From Oscheius dolichura (Eukaryota; Nematoda; Chromadorea; Rhabditida; Rhabditidae), in NCBI GenBank assembly GCA_932521035.1, contig CAKOAU010000007.1:1-64000 (forward strand): DNA of 64,000 nucleotides, given 5' to 3'. Numbering within the stretch: position 1 is the stretch's first letter; each line of letters opens with the position of its first letter. The position numbers and the translations under genes were made by a program. The notes beneath the pieces are model-generated. The model saw only the letters and a program-made list of their open reading frames with translations. It searched no databases and was not told the origin of the DNA. Of the stretch, positions 35,801 through 49,382 are shown piece by piece.

Positions 35801-36892
35801 GTGGGGTCGTGGAATGTTCCGAGGGGCTCTGCGGTGGACGCGTACATTTTGTTACATTTTTTACGCTGGTGGTGGTTTCAGTGGGGTCGTGGAATGTTCC
35901 GAGGGGCTCTGCGGTGGACGCGTACTTTTTGTTACATTTTTTACGCTGTTGGTGGTTTCAGTGGGGTCGTGGAATGTTCCGAGGGGCTCTGCGGTGGACG
36001 CGTACTTTTTGTTACATTTTTTACGCTGGTAGTGTCTTCAGTGGGGTCGTGGAATGTTCCGAGGGGCTGTGCGGTGGACGCGTACTTTTTGTTACATTTT
36101 TTACGCTGGTAGTGTCTTCAGTGGGGTCGTGGAATGTTCCGAGGGGCTGTGCGGTGGACGCGTACTTTTTGTTACATTTTTTACGCTGTTGGTGGTTTCA
36201 GTGGGGTCGTGGAATGTTCCGAGGGGCTCTGCGGTGGACGCGTACTTTTTGTTACATTTTTTACGCTGGTGGAATGTTCTGATTGGGTCTGCGGTGGACG
36301 CGTACTTTTTGTTACATTTTTTACGCTGGTGGTGGTTTCAGTGGGGTCGTGGAATGTTCCGAGGGGCTCTCCGGTGGACGCGTTCTTTTTGTTACATTTT
36401 TTATGCTGGTGGTGGTTTCAGTGGGGTCGTGGAATGTTCCGAGGGGCTCTGCGGTGGACGCGTACTTTTTGTTACATTTTTTACGCTGGTGGTGGTTTCA
36501 GTGGGGTCGTGGAATGTTCCGAGGGGCTCTGCGGTGGACGCGTTCTTTTTGTTACATTTTTTATGCTGGTAGTGTCTTCAGTGGGGTCGTGGAATGTTCC
36601 GAGGGGCTCTGCGGTGGACGCGTACTTTTTGTTACATTTTTTACGCTGGTGGTGGTTTCACTGGGGTCTCCGGTGGACGCGTACTTTTTGTTACATTTTT
36701 TACGCTGGTGGTGGATTCAGCGGGGTCGTGGAATGTTCCGAGGGGCTCTGCGGTGGACGCGTACTTTTTGTTACATTTTTTACGCTGTTGGTGGTTTCAG
36801 TGGGGTCGTGGAATGTTCCGAGGGGCTCTGCGGTGGACGCGTACTTTTTGTTACATTTTTTACGCTGGTAGTGTCTTCAGTGGGGTCGTGGA

Positions 36893-38740
36893 ATGTTCCG
36901 AGGGGCTGTGCGGTGGACGCGTACTTTTTGTTACATTTTTTACGCTGGTAGTGTCTTCAGTGGGGTCGTGGAATGTTCCGAGGGGCTGTGCGGTGGACGC
37001 GTACTTTTTGTTACATTTTTTACGCTGTTGGTGGTTTCAGTGGGGTCGTGGAATGTTCCGAGGGGCTGTGCGGTGGACGCGTACTTTTTGTTACATTTTT
37101 TACGCTGTTGGTGGTTTCAGTGGGGTCGTGGAATGTTCCGAGGGGCTGTGCGGTGGACGCGTACTTTTTGTTACATTTTTTACGCTGGTAGTGTCTTCAG
37201 TGGGGTCGTGGAATGTTCCGAGGGGCTGTGCGGTGGACGCGTACTTTTTGTTACATTTTTTACGCTGTTGGTGGTTTCAGTGGGGTCGTGGAATGTTCCG
37301 AGGGGCTGTGCGGTGGACGCGTACTTTTTGTTACATTTTTTACGCTGTTGGTGGTTTCAGTGGGGTCGTGGAATGTTCCGAGGGGCTGTGCGGTGGACGC
37401 GTACTTTTTGTTACATTTTTTACGCTGGTAGTGTCTTCAGTGGGGTCGTGGAATGTTCCGAGGGGCTGTGCGGTGGACGCGTACTTTTTGTTACATTTTT
37501 TACGCTGTTGGTGGTTTCAGTGGGGTCGTGGAATGTTCCGAGGGGCTCTGCGGTGGACGCGTACTTTTTGTTACATTTTTTACGCTGGTGGAATGTTCTG
37601 ATTGGGTCTGCGGTGGACGCGTACTTTTTGTTACATTTTTTACGCTGGTGGTGGTTTCAGTGGGGTCGTGGAATGTTCCGAGGGGCTCTCCGGTGGACGC
37701 GTTCTTTTTGTTACATTTTTTATGCTGGTGGTGGTTTCAGTGGGGTCGTGGAATGTTCCGAGGGGCTCTGCGGTGGACGCGTACTTTTTGTTACATTTTT
37801 TACGCTGGTGGTGGTTTCAGTGGGGTCGTGGAATGTTCCGAGGGGCTCTGCGGTGGACGCGTACTTTTTGTTACATTTTTTACGCTGGTGGTGGTTTCAC
37901 TGGGGTCTCCGGTGGACGCGTACTTTTTGTTACATTTTTTACGCTGGTGGTGGATTCAGCGGGGTCGTGGAATGTTCCGAGGGGCTCTGCGGTGGACGCG
38001 TACTTTTTGTTACATTTTTTACGCTGTTGGTGGTTTCAGTGGGGTCGTGGAATGTTCCGAGGGGCTCTGCGGTGGACGCGTACTTTTTGTTACATTTTTT
38101 ACGCTGGTAGTGTCTTCAGTGGGGTCGTGGAATGTTCCGAGGGGCTGTGCGGTGGACGCGTACTTTTTGTTACATTTTTTACGCTGGTAGTGTCTTCAGT
38201 GGGGTCGTGGAATGTTCCGAGGGGCTGTGCGGTGGACGCGTACTTTTTGTTACATTTTTTACGCTGTTGGTGGTTTCAGTGGGGTCGTGGAATGTTCCGA
38301 GGGGCTGTGCGGTGGACGCGTACTTTTTGTTACATTTTTTACGCTGTTGGTGGTTTCAGTGGGGTCGTGGAATGTTCCGAGGGGCTGTGCGGTGGACGCG
38401 TACTTTTTGTTACATTTTTTACGCTGGTAGTGTCTTCAGTGGGGTCGTGGAATGTTCCGAGGGGCTGTGCGGTGGACGCGTACTTTTTGTTACATTTTTT
38501 ACGCTGTTGGTGGTTTCAGTGGGGTCGTGGAATGTTCCGAGGGGCTGTGCGGTGGACGCGTACTTTTTGTTACATTTTTTACGCTGTTGGTGGTTTCAGT
38601 GGGGTCGTGGAATGTTCCGAGGGGCTGTGCGGTGGACGCGTACTTTTTGTTACATTTTTTACGCTGGTAGTGTCTTCAGTGGGGTCGTGGAATGTTCCGA
38701 GGGGCTGTGCGGTGGACGCGTACTTTTTGTTACATTTTTT
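36893..38740 (+). repeat. B 240-bp trimer repeats inside a 1,239-bp HOR
   Basis: Between 36,973 and 37,500 and again between 38,212 and 38,740 the monomers cycle through ttggtgg, ttggtgg, gtagtgtcttc, all with ggggctgtgcgg, giving a 240-bp trimer. The whole segment starting at 36,893 recurs from 38,132, an offset of 1,239 bp. Confidence 0.78.
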
Positions 38741-38760
38741 ACGCTGGTGGAATGTTCTGA

Positions 38761-41700
38761 TTGGGTCTGCGGTGGACGCGTACTTTTTGTTACATTTTTT
38801 ACGCTGGTGGTGGTTTCAGTGGGGTCGTGGAATGTTCCGAGGGGCTCTCCGGTGGACGCGTTCTTTTTGTTACATTTTTTATGCTGGTGGTGGTTTCAGT
38901 GGGGTCGTGGAATGTTCCGAGGGGCTCTGCGGTGGACGCGTACTTTTTGTTACATTTTTTACGCTGGTAGTGTCTTCAGTGGGGTCGTGGAATGTTCCGA
39001 GGGGCTGTGCGGTGGACGCGTACTTTTTGTTACATTTTTTGCGCTGGTGGTGGATTCAGCGGGGTCGTGGAATGTTCCGAGGGGCTCTGCGGTGGACGCG
39101 TACTTTTTGTTACATTTTTTACGCTGGTGGCGGATTCAGTGGGGTCTCCGGTGGACGCGTACTTTTTGTTACATTTTTTACGCTGTTGGTGGTTTCAGTG
39201 GGGTCGTGGAATGTTCCGAGGGGCTCTGCGGTGGACGCGTACTTTTTGTTACATTTTTTACGCTGGTGGTGGATTCAGTGGGGTCGTGGAATGTTCCGAG
39301 GGGCTCTGCGGTGGACGCGTACTTTTTGTTACATTTTTTACGCTGTTGGTGGTTTCAGTGGGGTCGTGGAATGTTCCGAGGGGCTCTGCGGTGGACGCGT
39401 ACTTTTTGTTACATTTTTTATGCTGGTAGTGTCTTCAGTGGGGTCGTGGAATGTTCCGAGGGGCTCTGCGGTGGACGCGTACTTTTTGTTACATTTTTTA
39501 CGCTGGTGGTGGTTTCAGTGGGGTCGTGGAATGTTCCGAGGGGCTCTGCGGTGGACGCGTACTTTTTGTTACATTTTTTACGCTGGTGGTGGTTTCAGTG
39601 GGGTCGTGGAATGTTCCGAGGGGCTCTGCGGTGGACGCGTACTTTTTGTTACATTTTTTACGCTGGTAGTGTCTTCAGTGGGGTCGTGGAATGTTCCGAG
39701 GGGCTGTGCGGTGGACGCGTACTTTTTGTTACATTTTTTACGCTGGTAGTGTCTTCAGTGGGGTCGTGGAATGTTCCGAGGGGCTGTGCGGTGGACGCGT
39801 ACTTTTTGTTACATTTTTTACGCTGTTGGTGGTTTCAGTGGGGTCGTGGAATGTTCCGAGGGGCTCTGCGGTGGACGCGTACTTTTTGTTACATTTTTTA
39901 CGCTGGTGGAATGTTCTGATTGGGTCTGCGGTGGACGCGTACTTTTTGTTACATTTTTTACGCTGGTGGTGGTTTCAGTGGGGTCGTGGAATGTTCCGAG
40001 GGGCTCTCCGGTGGACGCGTTCTTTTTGTTACATTTTTTATGCTGGTGGTGGTTTCAGTGGGGTCGTGGAATGTTCCGAGGGGCTCTGCGGTGGACGCGT
40101 ACTTTTTGTTACATTTTTTACGCTGGTGGTGGTTTCAGTGGGGTAGTGGAATGTTCCGAGGGGCTCTGCGGTGGACGCGTACTTTTTGTTACATTTTTTA
40201 CGCTGGTGGTGGTTTCACTGGGGTCTCCGGTGGACGCGTACTTTTTGTTACATTTTTTACGCTGGTGGTGGATTCAGCGGGGTCGTGGAATGTTCCGAGG
40301 GGCTCTGCGGTGGACGCGTACTTTTTGTTACATTTTTTGCGCTGGTGGTGGATTCAGCGGGGTCGTGGAATGTTCCGAGGGGCTCTGCGGTGGACGCGTA
40401 CTTTTTGTTACATTTTTTACGCTGGTGGCGGATTCAGTGGGGTCTCCGGTGGACGCGTACTTTTTGTTACATTTTTTACGCTGTTGGTGGTTTCAGTGGG
40501 GTCGTGGAATGTTCCGAGGGGCTCTGCGGTGGACGCGTACTTTTTGTTACATTTTTTACGCTGTTGGTGGTTTCAGTGGGGTCGTGGAATGTTCCGAGGG
40601 GCTCTGCGGTGGACGCGTACATTTTGTTACATTTTTTACGCTGGTGGTGGTTTCAGTGGGGTCGTGGAATGTTCCGAGGGGCTCTGCGGTGGACGCGTAC
40701 TTTTTGTTACATTTTTTACGCTGTTGGTGGTTTCAGTGGGGTCGTGGAATGTTCCGAGGGGCTGTGCGGTGGACGCGTACTTTTTGTTACATTTTTTACG
40801 CTGGTAGTGTCTTCAGTGGGGTCGTGGAATGTTCCGAGGGGCTGTGCGGTGGACGCGTACTTTTTGTTACATTTTTTACGCTGTTGGTGGTTTCAGTGGG
40901 GTCGTGGAATGTTCCGAGGGGCTGTGCGGTGGACGCGTACTTTTTGTTACATTTTTTACGCTGTTGGTGGTTTCAGTGGGGTCGTGGAATGTTCCGAGGG
41001 GCTGTGCGGTGGACGCGTACTTTTTGTTACATTTTTTACGCTGGTAGTGTCTTCAGTGGGGTCGTGGAATGTTCCGAGGGGCTGTGCGGTGGACGCGTAC
41101 TTTTTGTTACATTTTTTACGCTGTTGGTGGTTTCAGTGGGGTCGTGGAATGTTCCGAGGGGCTCTGCGGTGGACGCGTACTTTTTGTTACATTTTTTACG
41201 CTGGTAGTGTCTTCAGTGGGGTCGTGGAATGTTCCGAGGGGCTGTGCGGTGGACGCGTACTTTTTGTTACATTTTTTACGCTGGTGGAATGTTCTGATTG
41301 GGTCTGCGGTGGACGCGTACTTTTTGTTACATTTTTTACGCTGGTGGTGGTTTCAGTGGGGTCGTGGAATGTTCCGAGGGGCTCTCCGGTGGACGCGTTC
41401 TTTTTGTTACATTTTTTATGCTGGTGGTGGTTTCAGTGGGGTCGTGGAATGTTCCGAGGGGCTCTGCGGTGGACGCGTACTTTTTGTTACATTTTTTACG
41501 CTGGTAGTGTCTTCAGTGGGGTCGTGGAATGTTCCGAGGGGCTGTGCGGTGGACGCGTACTTTTTGTTACATTTTTTGCGCTGGTGGTGGATTCAGCGGG
41601 GTCGTGGAATGTTCCGAGGGGCTCTGCGGTGGACGCGTACTTTTTGTTACATTTTTTACGCTGGTGGCGGATTCAGTGGGGTCTCCGGTGGACGCGTACT

Positions 41701-43260
41701 TTTTGTTACATTTTTTACGCTGTTGGTGGTTTCAGTGGGGTCGTGGAATGTTCCGAGGGGCTCTGCGGTGGACGCGTACTTTTTGTTACATTTTTTACGC
41801 TGGTGGTGGATTCAGTGGGGTCGTGGAATGTTCCGAGGGGCTCTGCGGTGGACGCGTACTTTTTGTTACATTTTTTACGCTGTTGGTGGTTTCAGTGGGG
41901 TCGTGGAATGTTCCGAGGGGCTCTGCGGTGGACGCGTACTTTTTGTTACATTTTTTATGCTGGTAGTGTCTTCAGTGGGGTCGTGGAATGTTCCGAGGGG
42001 CTCTGCGGTGGACGCGTACTTTTTGTTACATTTTTTACGCTGGTGGTGGTTTCAGTGGGGTCGTGGAATGTTCCGAGGGGCTCTGCGGTGGACGCGTACT
42101 TTTTGTTACATTTTTTACGCTGGTGGTGGTTTCAGTGGGGTCGTGGAATGTTCCGAGGGGCTCTGCGGTGGACGCGTACTTTTTGTTACATTTTTTACGC
42201 TGGTAGTGTCTTCAGTGGGGTCGTGGAATGTTCCGAGGGGCTGTGCGGTGGACGCGTACTTTTTGTTACATTTTTTACGCTGGTAGTGTCTTCAGTGGGG
42301 TCGTGGAATGTTCCGAGGGGCTGTGCGGTGGACGCGTACTTTTTGTTACATTTTTTACGCTGTTGGTGGTTTCAGTGGGGTCGTGGAATGTTCCGAGGGG
42401 CTCTGCGGTGGACGCGTACTTTTTGTTACATTTTTTACGCTGGTGGAATGTTCTGATTGGGTCTGCGGTGGACGCGTACTTTTTGTTACATTTTTTACGC
42501 TGGTGGTGGTTTCAGTGGGGTCGTGGAATGTTCCGAGGGGCTCTCCGGTGGACGCGTTCTTTTTGTTACATTTTTTATGCTGGTGGTGGTTTCAGTGGGG
42601 TCGTGGAATGTTCCGAGGGGCTCTGCGGTGGACGCGTACTTTTTGTTACATTTTTTACGCTGGTGGTGGTTTCAGTGGGGTAGTGGAATGTTCCGAGGGG
42701 CTCTGCGGTGGACGCGTACTTTTTGTTACATTTTTTACGCTGGTGGTGGTTTCACTGGGGTCTCCGGTGGACGCGTACTTTTTGTTACATTTTTTACGCT
42801 GGTGGTGGATTCAGCGGGGTCGTGGAATGTTCCGAGGGGCTCTGCGGTGGACGCGTACTTTTTGTTACATTTTTTGCGCTGGTGGTGGATTCAGCGGGGT
42901 CGTGGAATGTTCCGAGGGGCTCTGCGGTGGACGCGTACTTTTTGTTACATTTTTTACGCTGGTGGCGGATTCAGTGGGGTCTCCGGTGGACGCGTACTTT
43001 TTGTTACATTTTTTACGCTGTTGGTGGTTTCAGTGGGGTCGTGGAATGTTCCGAGGGGCTCTGCGGTGGACGCGTACTTTTTGTTACATTTTTTACGCTG
43101 TTGGTGGTTTCAGTGGGGTCGTGGAATGTTCCGAGGGGCTCTGCGGTGGACGCGTACATTTTGTTACATTTTTTACGCTGGTGGTGGTTTCAGTGGGGTC
43201 GTGGAATGTTCCGAGGGGCTCTGCGGTGGACGCGTACTTTTTGTTACATTTTTTACGCTG
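38761..43260 (+). repeat. B higher-order repeat, 2,537 bp (two tandem copies)
   Basis: Copy one is about 38,761-41,297 and copy two about 41,298-43,260. The private variant ggggtagtggaatg (normally ggggtcgtggaatg) appears at about 40,141 and 42,678, exactly 2,537 bp apart. It puts a stop into one frame in both copies at the same place. Confidence 0.86.
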
Positions 43261-43365
43261 TTGGTGGTTTCAGTGGGGTCGTGGAATGTTCCGAGGGGCT
43301 CTGCGGTGGACGCGTACTTTTTGTTACATTTTTTATGCTGGTAGTGTCTTCAGTGGGGTCGTGGA

Positions 43366-46300
43366 ATGTTCCGAGGGGCTCTGCGGTGGACGCGTACTTT
43401 TTGTTACATTTTTTACGCTGGTGGTGGTTTCAGTGGGGTCGTGGAATGTTCCGAGGGGCTGTGCGGTGGACGCGTACTTTTTGTTACATTTTTTACGCTG
43501 GTAGTGTCTTCAGTGGGGTCGTGGAATGTTCCGAGGGGCTGTGCGGTGGACGCGTACTTTTTGTTACATTTTTTACGCTGGTAGTGTCTTCAGTGGGGTC
43601 GTGGAATGTTCCGAGGGGCTGTGCGGTGGACGCGTACTTTTTGTTACATTTTTTACGCTGGTAGTGTCTTCAGTGGGGTCGTGGAATGTTCCGAGGGGCT
43701 CTGCGGTGGACGCGTACATTTTGTTACATTTTTTACGCTGGTGGTGGTTTCAGTGGGGTCGTGGAATGTTCCGAGGGGCTCTGCGGTGGACGCGTACTTT
43801 TTGTTACATTTTTTACGCTGTTGGTGGTTTCAGTGGGGTCGTGGAATGTTCCGAGGGGCTCTGCGGTGGACGCGTACATTTTGTTACATTTTTACGCTGG
43901 TGGTGGTTTCAGTGGGGTCGTGGAATGTTCCGAGGGGCTCTGCGGTGGACGCGTACTTTTTGTTACATTTTTTACGCTGGTGGTGGTTTCACTGGGGTCT
44001 CCGGTGGACGCGTACTTTTTGTTACATTTTTTACGCTGGTGGTGGATTCAGCGGGGTCGTGGAATGTTCCGAGGGGCTCTGCGGTGGACGCGTACTTTTT
44101 GTTACATTTTTTGCGCTGGTGGTGGATTCAGCGGGGTCGTGGAATGTTCCGAGGGGCTCTGCGGTGGACGCGTACTTTTTGTTACATTTTTTACGCTGGT
44201 GGCGGATTCAGTGGGGTCTCCGGTGGACGCGTACTTTTTGTTACATTTTTTACGCTGTTGGTGGTTTCAGTGGGGTCGTGGAATGTTCCGAGGGGCTCTG
44301 CGGTGGACGCGTACATTTTGTTACATTTTTTACGCTGGTGGTGGTTTCAGTGGGGTCGTGGAATGTTCCGAGGGGCTCTGCGGTGGACGCGTACTTTTTG
44401 TTACATTTTTTACGCTGTTGGTGGTTTCAGTGGGGTCGTGGAATGTTCCGAGGGGCTCTGCGGTGGACGCGTACTTTTTGTTACATTTTTTATGCTGGTA
44501 GTGTCTTCAGTGGGGTCGTGGAATGTTCCGAGGGGCTCTGCGGTGGACGCGTACTTTTTGTTACATTTTTTACGCTGGTGGTGGTTTCAGTGGGGTCGTG
44601 GAATGTTCCGAGGGGCTGTGCGGTGGACGCGTACTTTTTGTTACATTTTTTACGCTGGTAGTGTCTTCAGTGGGGTCGTGGAATGTTCCGAGGGGCTGTG
44701 CGGTGGACGCGTACTTTTTGTTACATTTTTTACGCTGGTAGTGTCTTCAGTGGGGTCGTGGAATGTTCCGAGGGGCTGTGCGGTGGACGCGTACTTTTTG
44801 TTACATTTTTTACGCTGGTAGTGTCTTCAGTGGGGTCGTGGAATGTTCCGAGGGGCTCTGCGGTGGACGCGTACATTTTGTTACATTTTTTACGCTGGTG
44901 GTGGTTTCAGTGGGGTCGTGGAATGTTCCGAGGGGCTCTGCGGTGGACGCGTACTTTTTGTTACATTTTTTACGCTGTTGGTGGTTTCAGTGGGGTCGTG
45001 GAATGTTCCGAGGGGCTCTGCGGTGGACGCGTACATTTTGTTACATTTTTACGCTGGTGGTGGTTTCAGTGGGGTCGTGGAATGTTCCGAGGGGCTCTGC
45101 GGTGGACGCGTACTTTTTGTTACATTTTTTACGCTGGTGGCGGATTCAGTGGGGTCTCCGGTGGACGCGTACTTTTTGTTACATTTTTTACGCTGGTAGT
45201 GTCTTCAGTGGGGTCGTGGAATGTTCCGAGGGGCTGTGCGGTGGACGCGTACTTTTTGTTACATTTTTTACGCTGGTAGTGTCTTCAGTGGGGTCGTGGA
45301 ATGTTCCGAGGGGCTCTGCGGTGGACGCGTACTTTTTGTTACATTTTTTACGCTGGTAGTGTCTTCAGTGGGGTCGTGGAATGTTCCGAGGGGCTCTGCG
45401 GTGGACGCGTACTTTTTGTTACATTTTTTACGCTGTTGGTGGTTTCAGTGGGGTCGTGGAATGTTCCGAGGGGCTCTGCGGTGGACGCGTACATTTTGTT
45501 ACATTTTTACGCTGGTGGTGGTTTCAGTGGGGTCGTGGAATGTTCCGAGGGGCTCTGCGGTGGACGCGTACTTTTTGTTACATTTTTTACGCTGGTGGTG
45601 GTTTCACTGGGGTCTCCGGTGGACGCGTACTTTTTGTTACATTTTTTACGCTGGTGGTGGATTCAGCGGGGTCGTGGAATGTTCCGAGGGGCTCTGCGGT
45701 GGACGCGTACTTTTTGTTACATTTTTTGCGCTGGTGGTGGATTCAGCGGGGTCGTGGAATGTTCCGAGGGGCTCTGCGGTGGACGCGTACTTTTTGTTAC
45801 ATTTTTTACGCTGGTGGCGGATTCAGTGGGGTCTCCGGTGGACGCGTACTTTTTGTTACATTTTTTACGCTGTTGGTGGTTTCAGTGGGGTCGTGGAATG
45901 TTCCGAGGGGCTCTGCGGTGGACGCGTACTTTTTGTTACATTTTTTACGCTGTTGGTGGTTTCAGTGGGGTCGTGGAATGTTCCGAGGGGCTCTGCGGTG
46001 GACGCGTACATTTTGTTACATTTTTTACGCTGGTGGTGGTTTCAGTGGGGTCGTGGAATGTTCCGAGGGGCTCTGCGGTGGACGCGTACTTTTTGTTACA
46101 TTTTTTACGCTGTTGGTGGTTTCAGTGGGGTCGTGGAATGTTCCGAGGGGCTCTGCGGTGGACGCGTACTTTTTGTTACATTTTTTATGCTGGTAGTGTC
46201 TTCAGTGGGGTCGTGGAATGTTCCGAGGGGCTCTGCGGTGGACGCGTACTTTTTGTTACATTTTTTACGCTGGTGGTGGTTTCAGTGGGGTCGTGGAATG

Positions 46301-47060
46301 TTCCGAGGGGCTGTGCGGTGGACGCGTACTTTTTGTTACATTTTTTACGCTGGTAGTGTCTTCAGTGGGGTCGTGGAATGTTCCGAGGGGCTGTGCGGTG
46401 GACGCGTACTTTTTGTTACATTTTTTACGCTGGTAGTGTCTTCAGTGGGGTCGTGGAATGTTCCGAGGGGCTGTGCGGTGGACGCGTACTTTTTGTTACA
46501 TTTTTTACGCTGGTAGTGTCTTCAGTGGGGTCGTGGAATGTTCCGAGGGGCTCTGCGGTGGACGCGTACATTTTGTTACATTTTTTACGCTGGTGGTGGT
46601 TTCAGTGGGGTCGTGGAATGTTCCGAGGGGCTCTGCGGTGGACGCGTACTTTTTGTTACATTTTTTACGCTGTTGGTGGTTTCAGTGGGGTCGTGGAATG
46701 TTCCGAGGGGCTCTGCGGTGGACGCGTACATTTTGTTACATTTTTACGCTGGTGGTGGTTTCAGTGGGGTCGTGGAATGTTCCGAGGGGCTCTGCGGTGG
46801 ACGCGTACTTTTTGTTACATTTTTTACGCTGGTGGCGGATTCAGTGGGGTCTCCGGTGGACGCGTACTTTTTGTTACATTTTTTACGCTGGTAGTGTCTT
46901 CAGTGGGGTCGTGGAATGTTCCGAGGGGCTGTGCGGTGGACGCGTACTTTTTGTTACATTTTTTACGCTGGTAGTGTCTTCAGTGGGGTCGTGGAATGTT
47001 CCGAGGGGCTCTGCGGTGGACGCGTACTTTTTGTTACATTTTTTACGCTGGTAGTGTCTT
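43366..47060 (+). repeat. B higher-order repeats, 1,157 and 1,695 bp
   Basis: A pattern starting at 43,366 recurs at 44,523 (offset 1,157) and again at 46,218 (offset 1,695). It contains three successive gtagtgtcttc monomers with ggggctgtgcgg, then a monomer with gtacattttg and a five-T version of the T run. The differing period means that whole monomers were gained or lost between rounds. Confidence 0.78.
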
Positions 47061-49382
47061 CAGTGGGGTCGTGGAATGTTCCGAGGGGCTCTGCGGTGGA
47101 CGCGTACTTTTTGTTACATTTTTTACGCTGTTGGTGGTTTCAGTGGGGTCGTGGAATGTTCCGAGGGGCTCTGCGGTGGACGCGTACTTTTTGTTACATT
47201 TTTTATGCTGGTAGTGTCTTCAGTGGGGTCGTGGAATGTTCCGAGGGGCTCTGCGGTGGACGCGTACTTTTTGTTACATTTTTTACGCTGGTGGTGGTTT
47301 CAGTGGGGTCGTGGAATGTTCCGAGGGGCTCTGCGGTGGACGCGTACTTTTTGTTACATTTTTTACGCTGGTGGTGGTTTCAGTGGGGTCGTGGAATGTT
47401 CCGAGGGGCTCTGCGGTGGACGCGTACTTTTTGTTACATTTTTTACGCTGGTAGTGTCTTCAGTGGGGTCGTGGAATGTTCCGAGGGGCTGTGCGGTGGA
47501 CGCGTACTTTTTGTTACATTTTTTACGCTGGTAGTGTCTTCAGTGGGGTCGTGGAATGTTCCGAGGGGCTCTGCGGTGGACGCGTACTTTTTGTTACATT
47601 TTTTGCGCTGGTGGTGGATTCAGCGGGGTCGTGGAATGTTCCGAGGGGCTCTGCGGTGGACGCGTACTTTTTGTTACATTTTTTACGCTGGTGGCGGATT
47701 CAGTGGGGTCTCCGGTGGACGCGTACTTTTTGTTACATTTTTTACGCTGTTGGTGGTTTCAGTGGGGTCGTGGAATGTTCCGAGGGGCTCTGCGGTGGAC
47801 GCGTACTTTTTGTTACATTTTTTACGCTGTTGGTGGTTTCAGTGGGGTCGTGGAATGTTCCGAGGGGCTCTGCGGTGGACGCGTACATTTTGTTACATTT
47901 TTTACGCTGGTGGTGGTTTCAGTGGGGTCGTGGAATGTTCCGAGGGGCTCTGCGGTGGACGCGTACTTTTTGTTACATTTTTTACGCTGTTGGTGGTTTC
48001 AGTGGGGTCGTGGAATGTTCCGAGGGGCTCTGCGGTGGACGCGTACTTTTTGTTACATTTTTTATGCTGGTAGTGTCTTCAGTGGGGTCGTGGAATGTTC
48101 CGAGGGGCTCTGCGGTGGACGCGTACTTTTTGTTACATTTTTTACGCTGGTGGTGGTTTCAGTGGGGTCGTGGAATGTTCCGAGGGGCTCTGCGGTGGAC
48201 GCGTACTTTTTGTTACATTTTTTACGCTGGTGGTGGTTTCAGTGGGGTCGTGGAATGTTCCGAGGGGCTCTGCGGTGGACGCGTACTTTTTGTTACATTT
48301 TTTACGCTGGTAGTGTCTTCAGTGGGGTCGTGGAATGTTCCGAGGGGCTGTGCGGTGGACGCGTACTTTTTGTTACATTTTTTACGCTGGTAGTGTCTTC
48401 AGTGGGGTCGTGGAATGTTCCGAGGGGCTCTGCGGTGGACGCGTACTTTTTGTTACATTTTTTACGCTGGTGGCGGATTCAGTGGGGTCTCCGGTGGACG
48501 CGTACTTTTTGTTACATTTTTTGCGCTGGTGGTGGATTCAGCGGGGTCGTGGAATGTTCCGAGGGGCTCTGCGGTGGACGCGTACTTTTTGTTACATTTT
48601 TTACGCTGGTGGCGGATTCAGTGGGGTCTCCGGTGGACGCGTACTTTTTGTTACATTTTTTACGCTGTTGGTGGTTTCAGTGGGGTCGTGGAATGTTCCG
48701 AGGGGCTCTGCGGTGGACGCGTACTTTTTGTTACATTTTTTACGCTGTTGGTGGTTTCAGTGGGGTCGTGGAATGTTCCGAGGGGCTCTGCGGTGGACGC
48801 GTACATTTTGTTACATTTTTTATGCTGGTAGTGTCTTCAGTGGGGTCGTGGAATGTTCCGAGGGGCTCTGCGGTGGACGCGTACTTTTTGTTACATTTTT
48901 TACGCTGGTGGTGGTTTCAGTGGGGTCGTGGAATGTTCCGAGGGGCTCTGCGGTGGACGCGTACTTTTTGTTACATTTTTTACGCTGGTGGTGGTTTCAG
49001 TGGGGTCGTGGAATGTTCCGAGGGGCTCTGCGGTGGACGCGTACTTTTTGTTACATTTTTTACGCTGGTAGTGTCTTCAGTGGGGTCGTGGAATGTTCCG
49101 AGGGGCTGTGCGGTGGACGCGTACTTTTTGTTACATTTTTTTACGCTGGTAGTGTCTTCAGTGGGGTCGTGGAATGTTCCGAGGGGCTGTGCGGTGGACG
49201 CGTACTTTTTGTTACATTTTTTACGCTGGTGGAATGTTCTGATTGGGTCTGCGGTGGACGCGTACTTTTTGTTACATTTTTTACGCTGGTGGTGGTTTCA
49301 GTGGGGTCGTGGAATGTTCCGAGGGGCTCTGCGGTGGACGCGTACTTTTTGTTACATTTTTTACGCTGGTGGAATGTTCTGA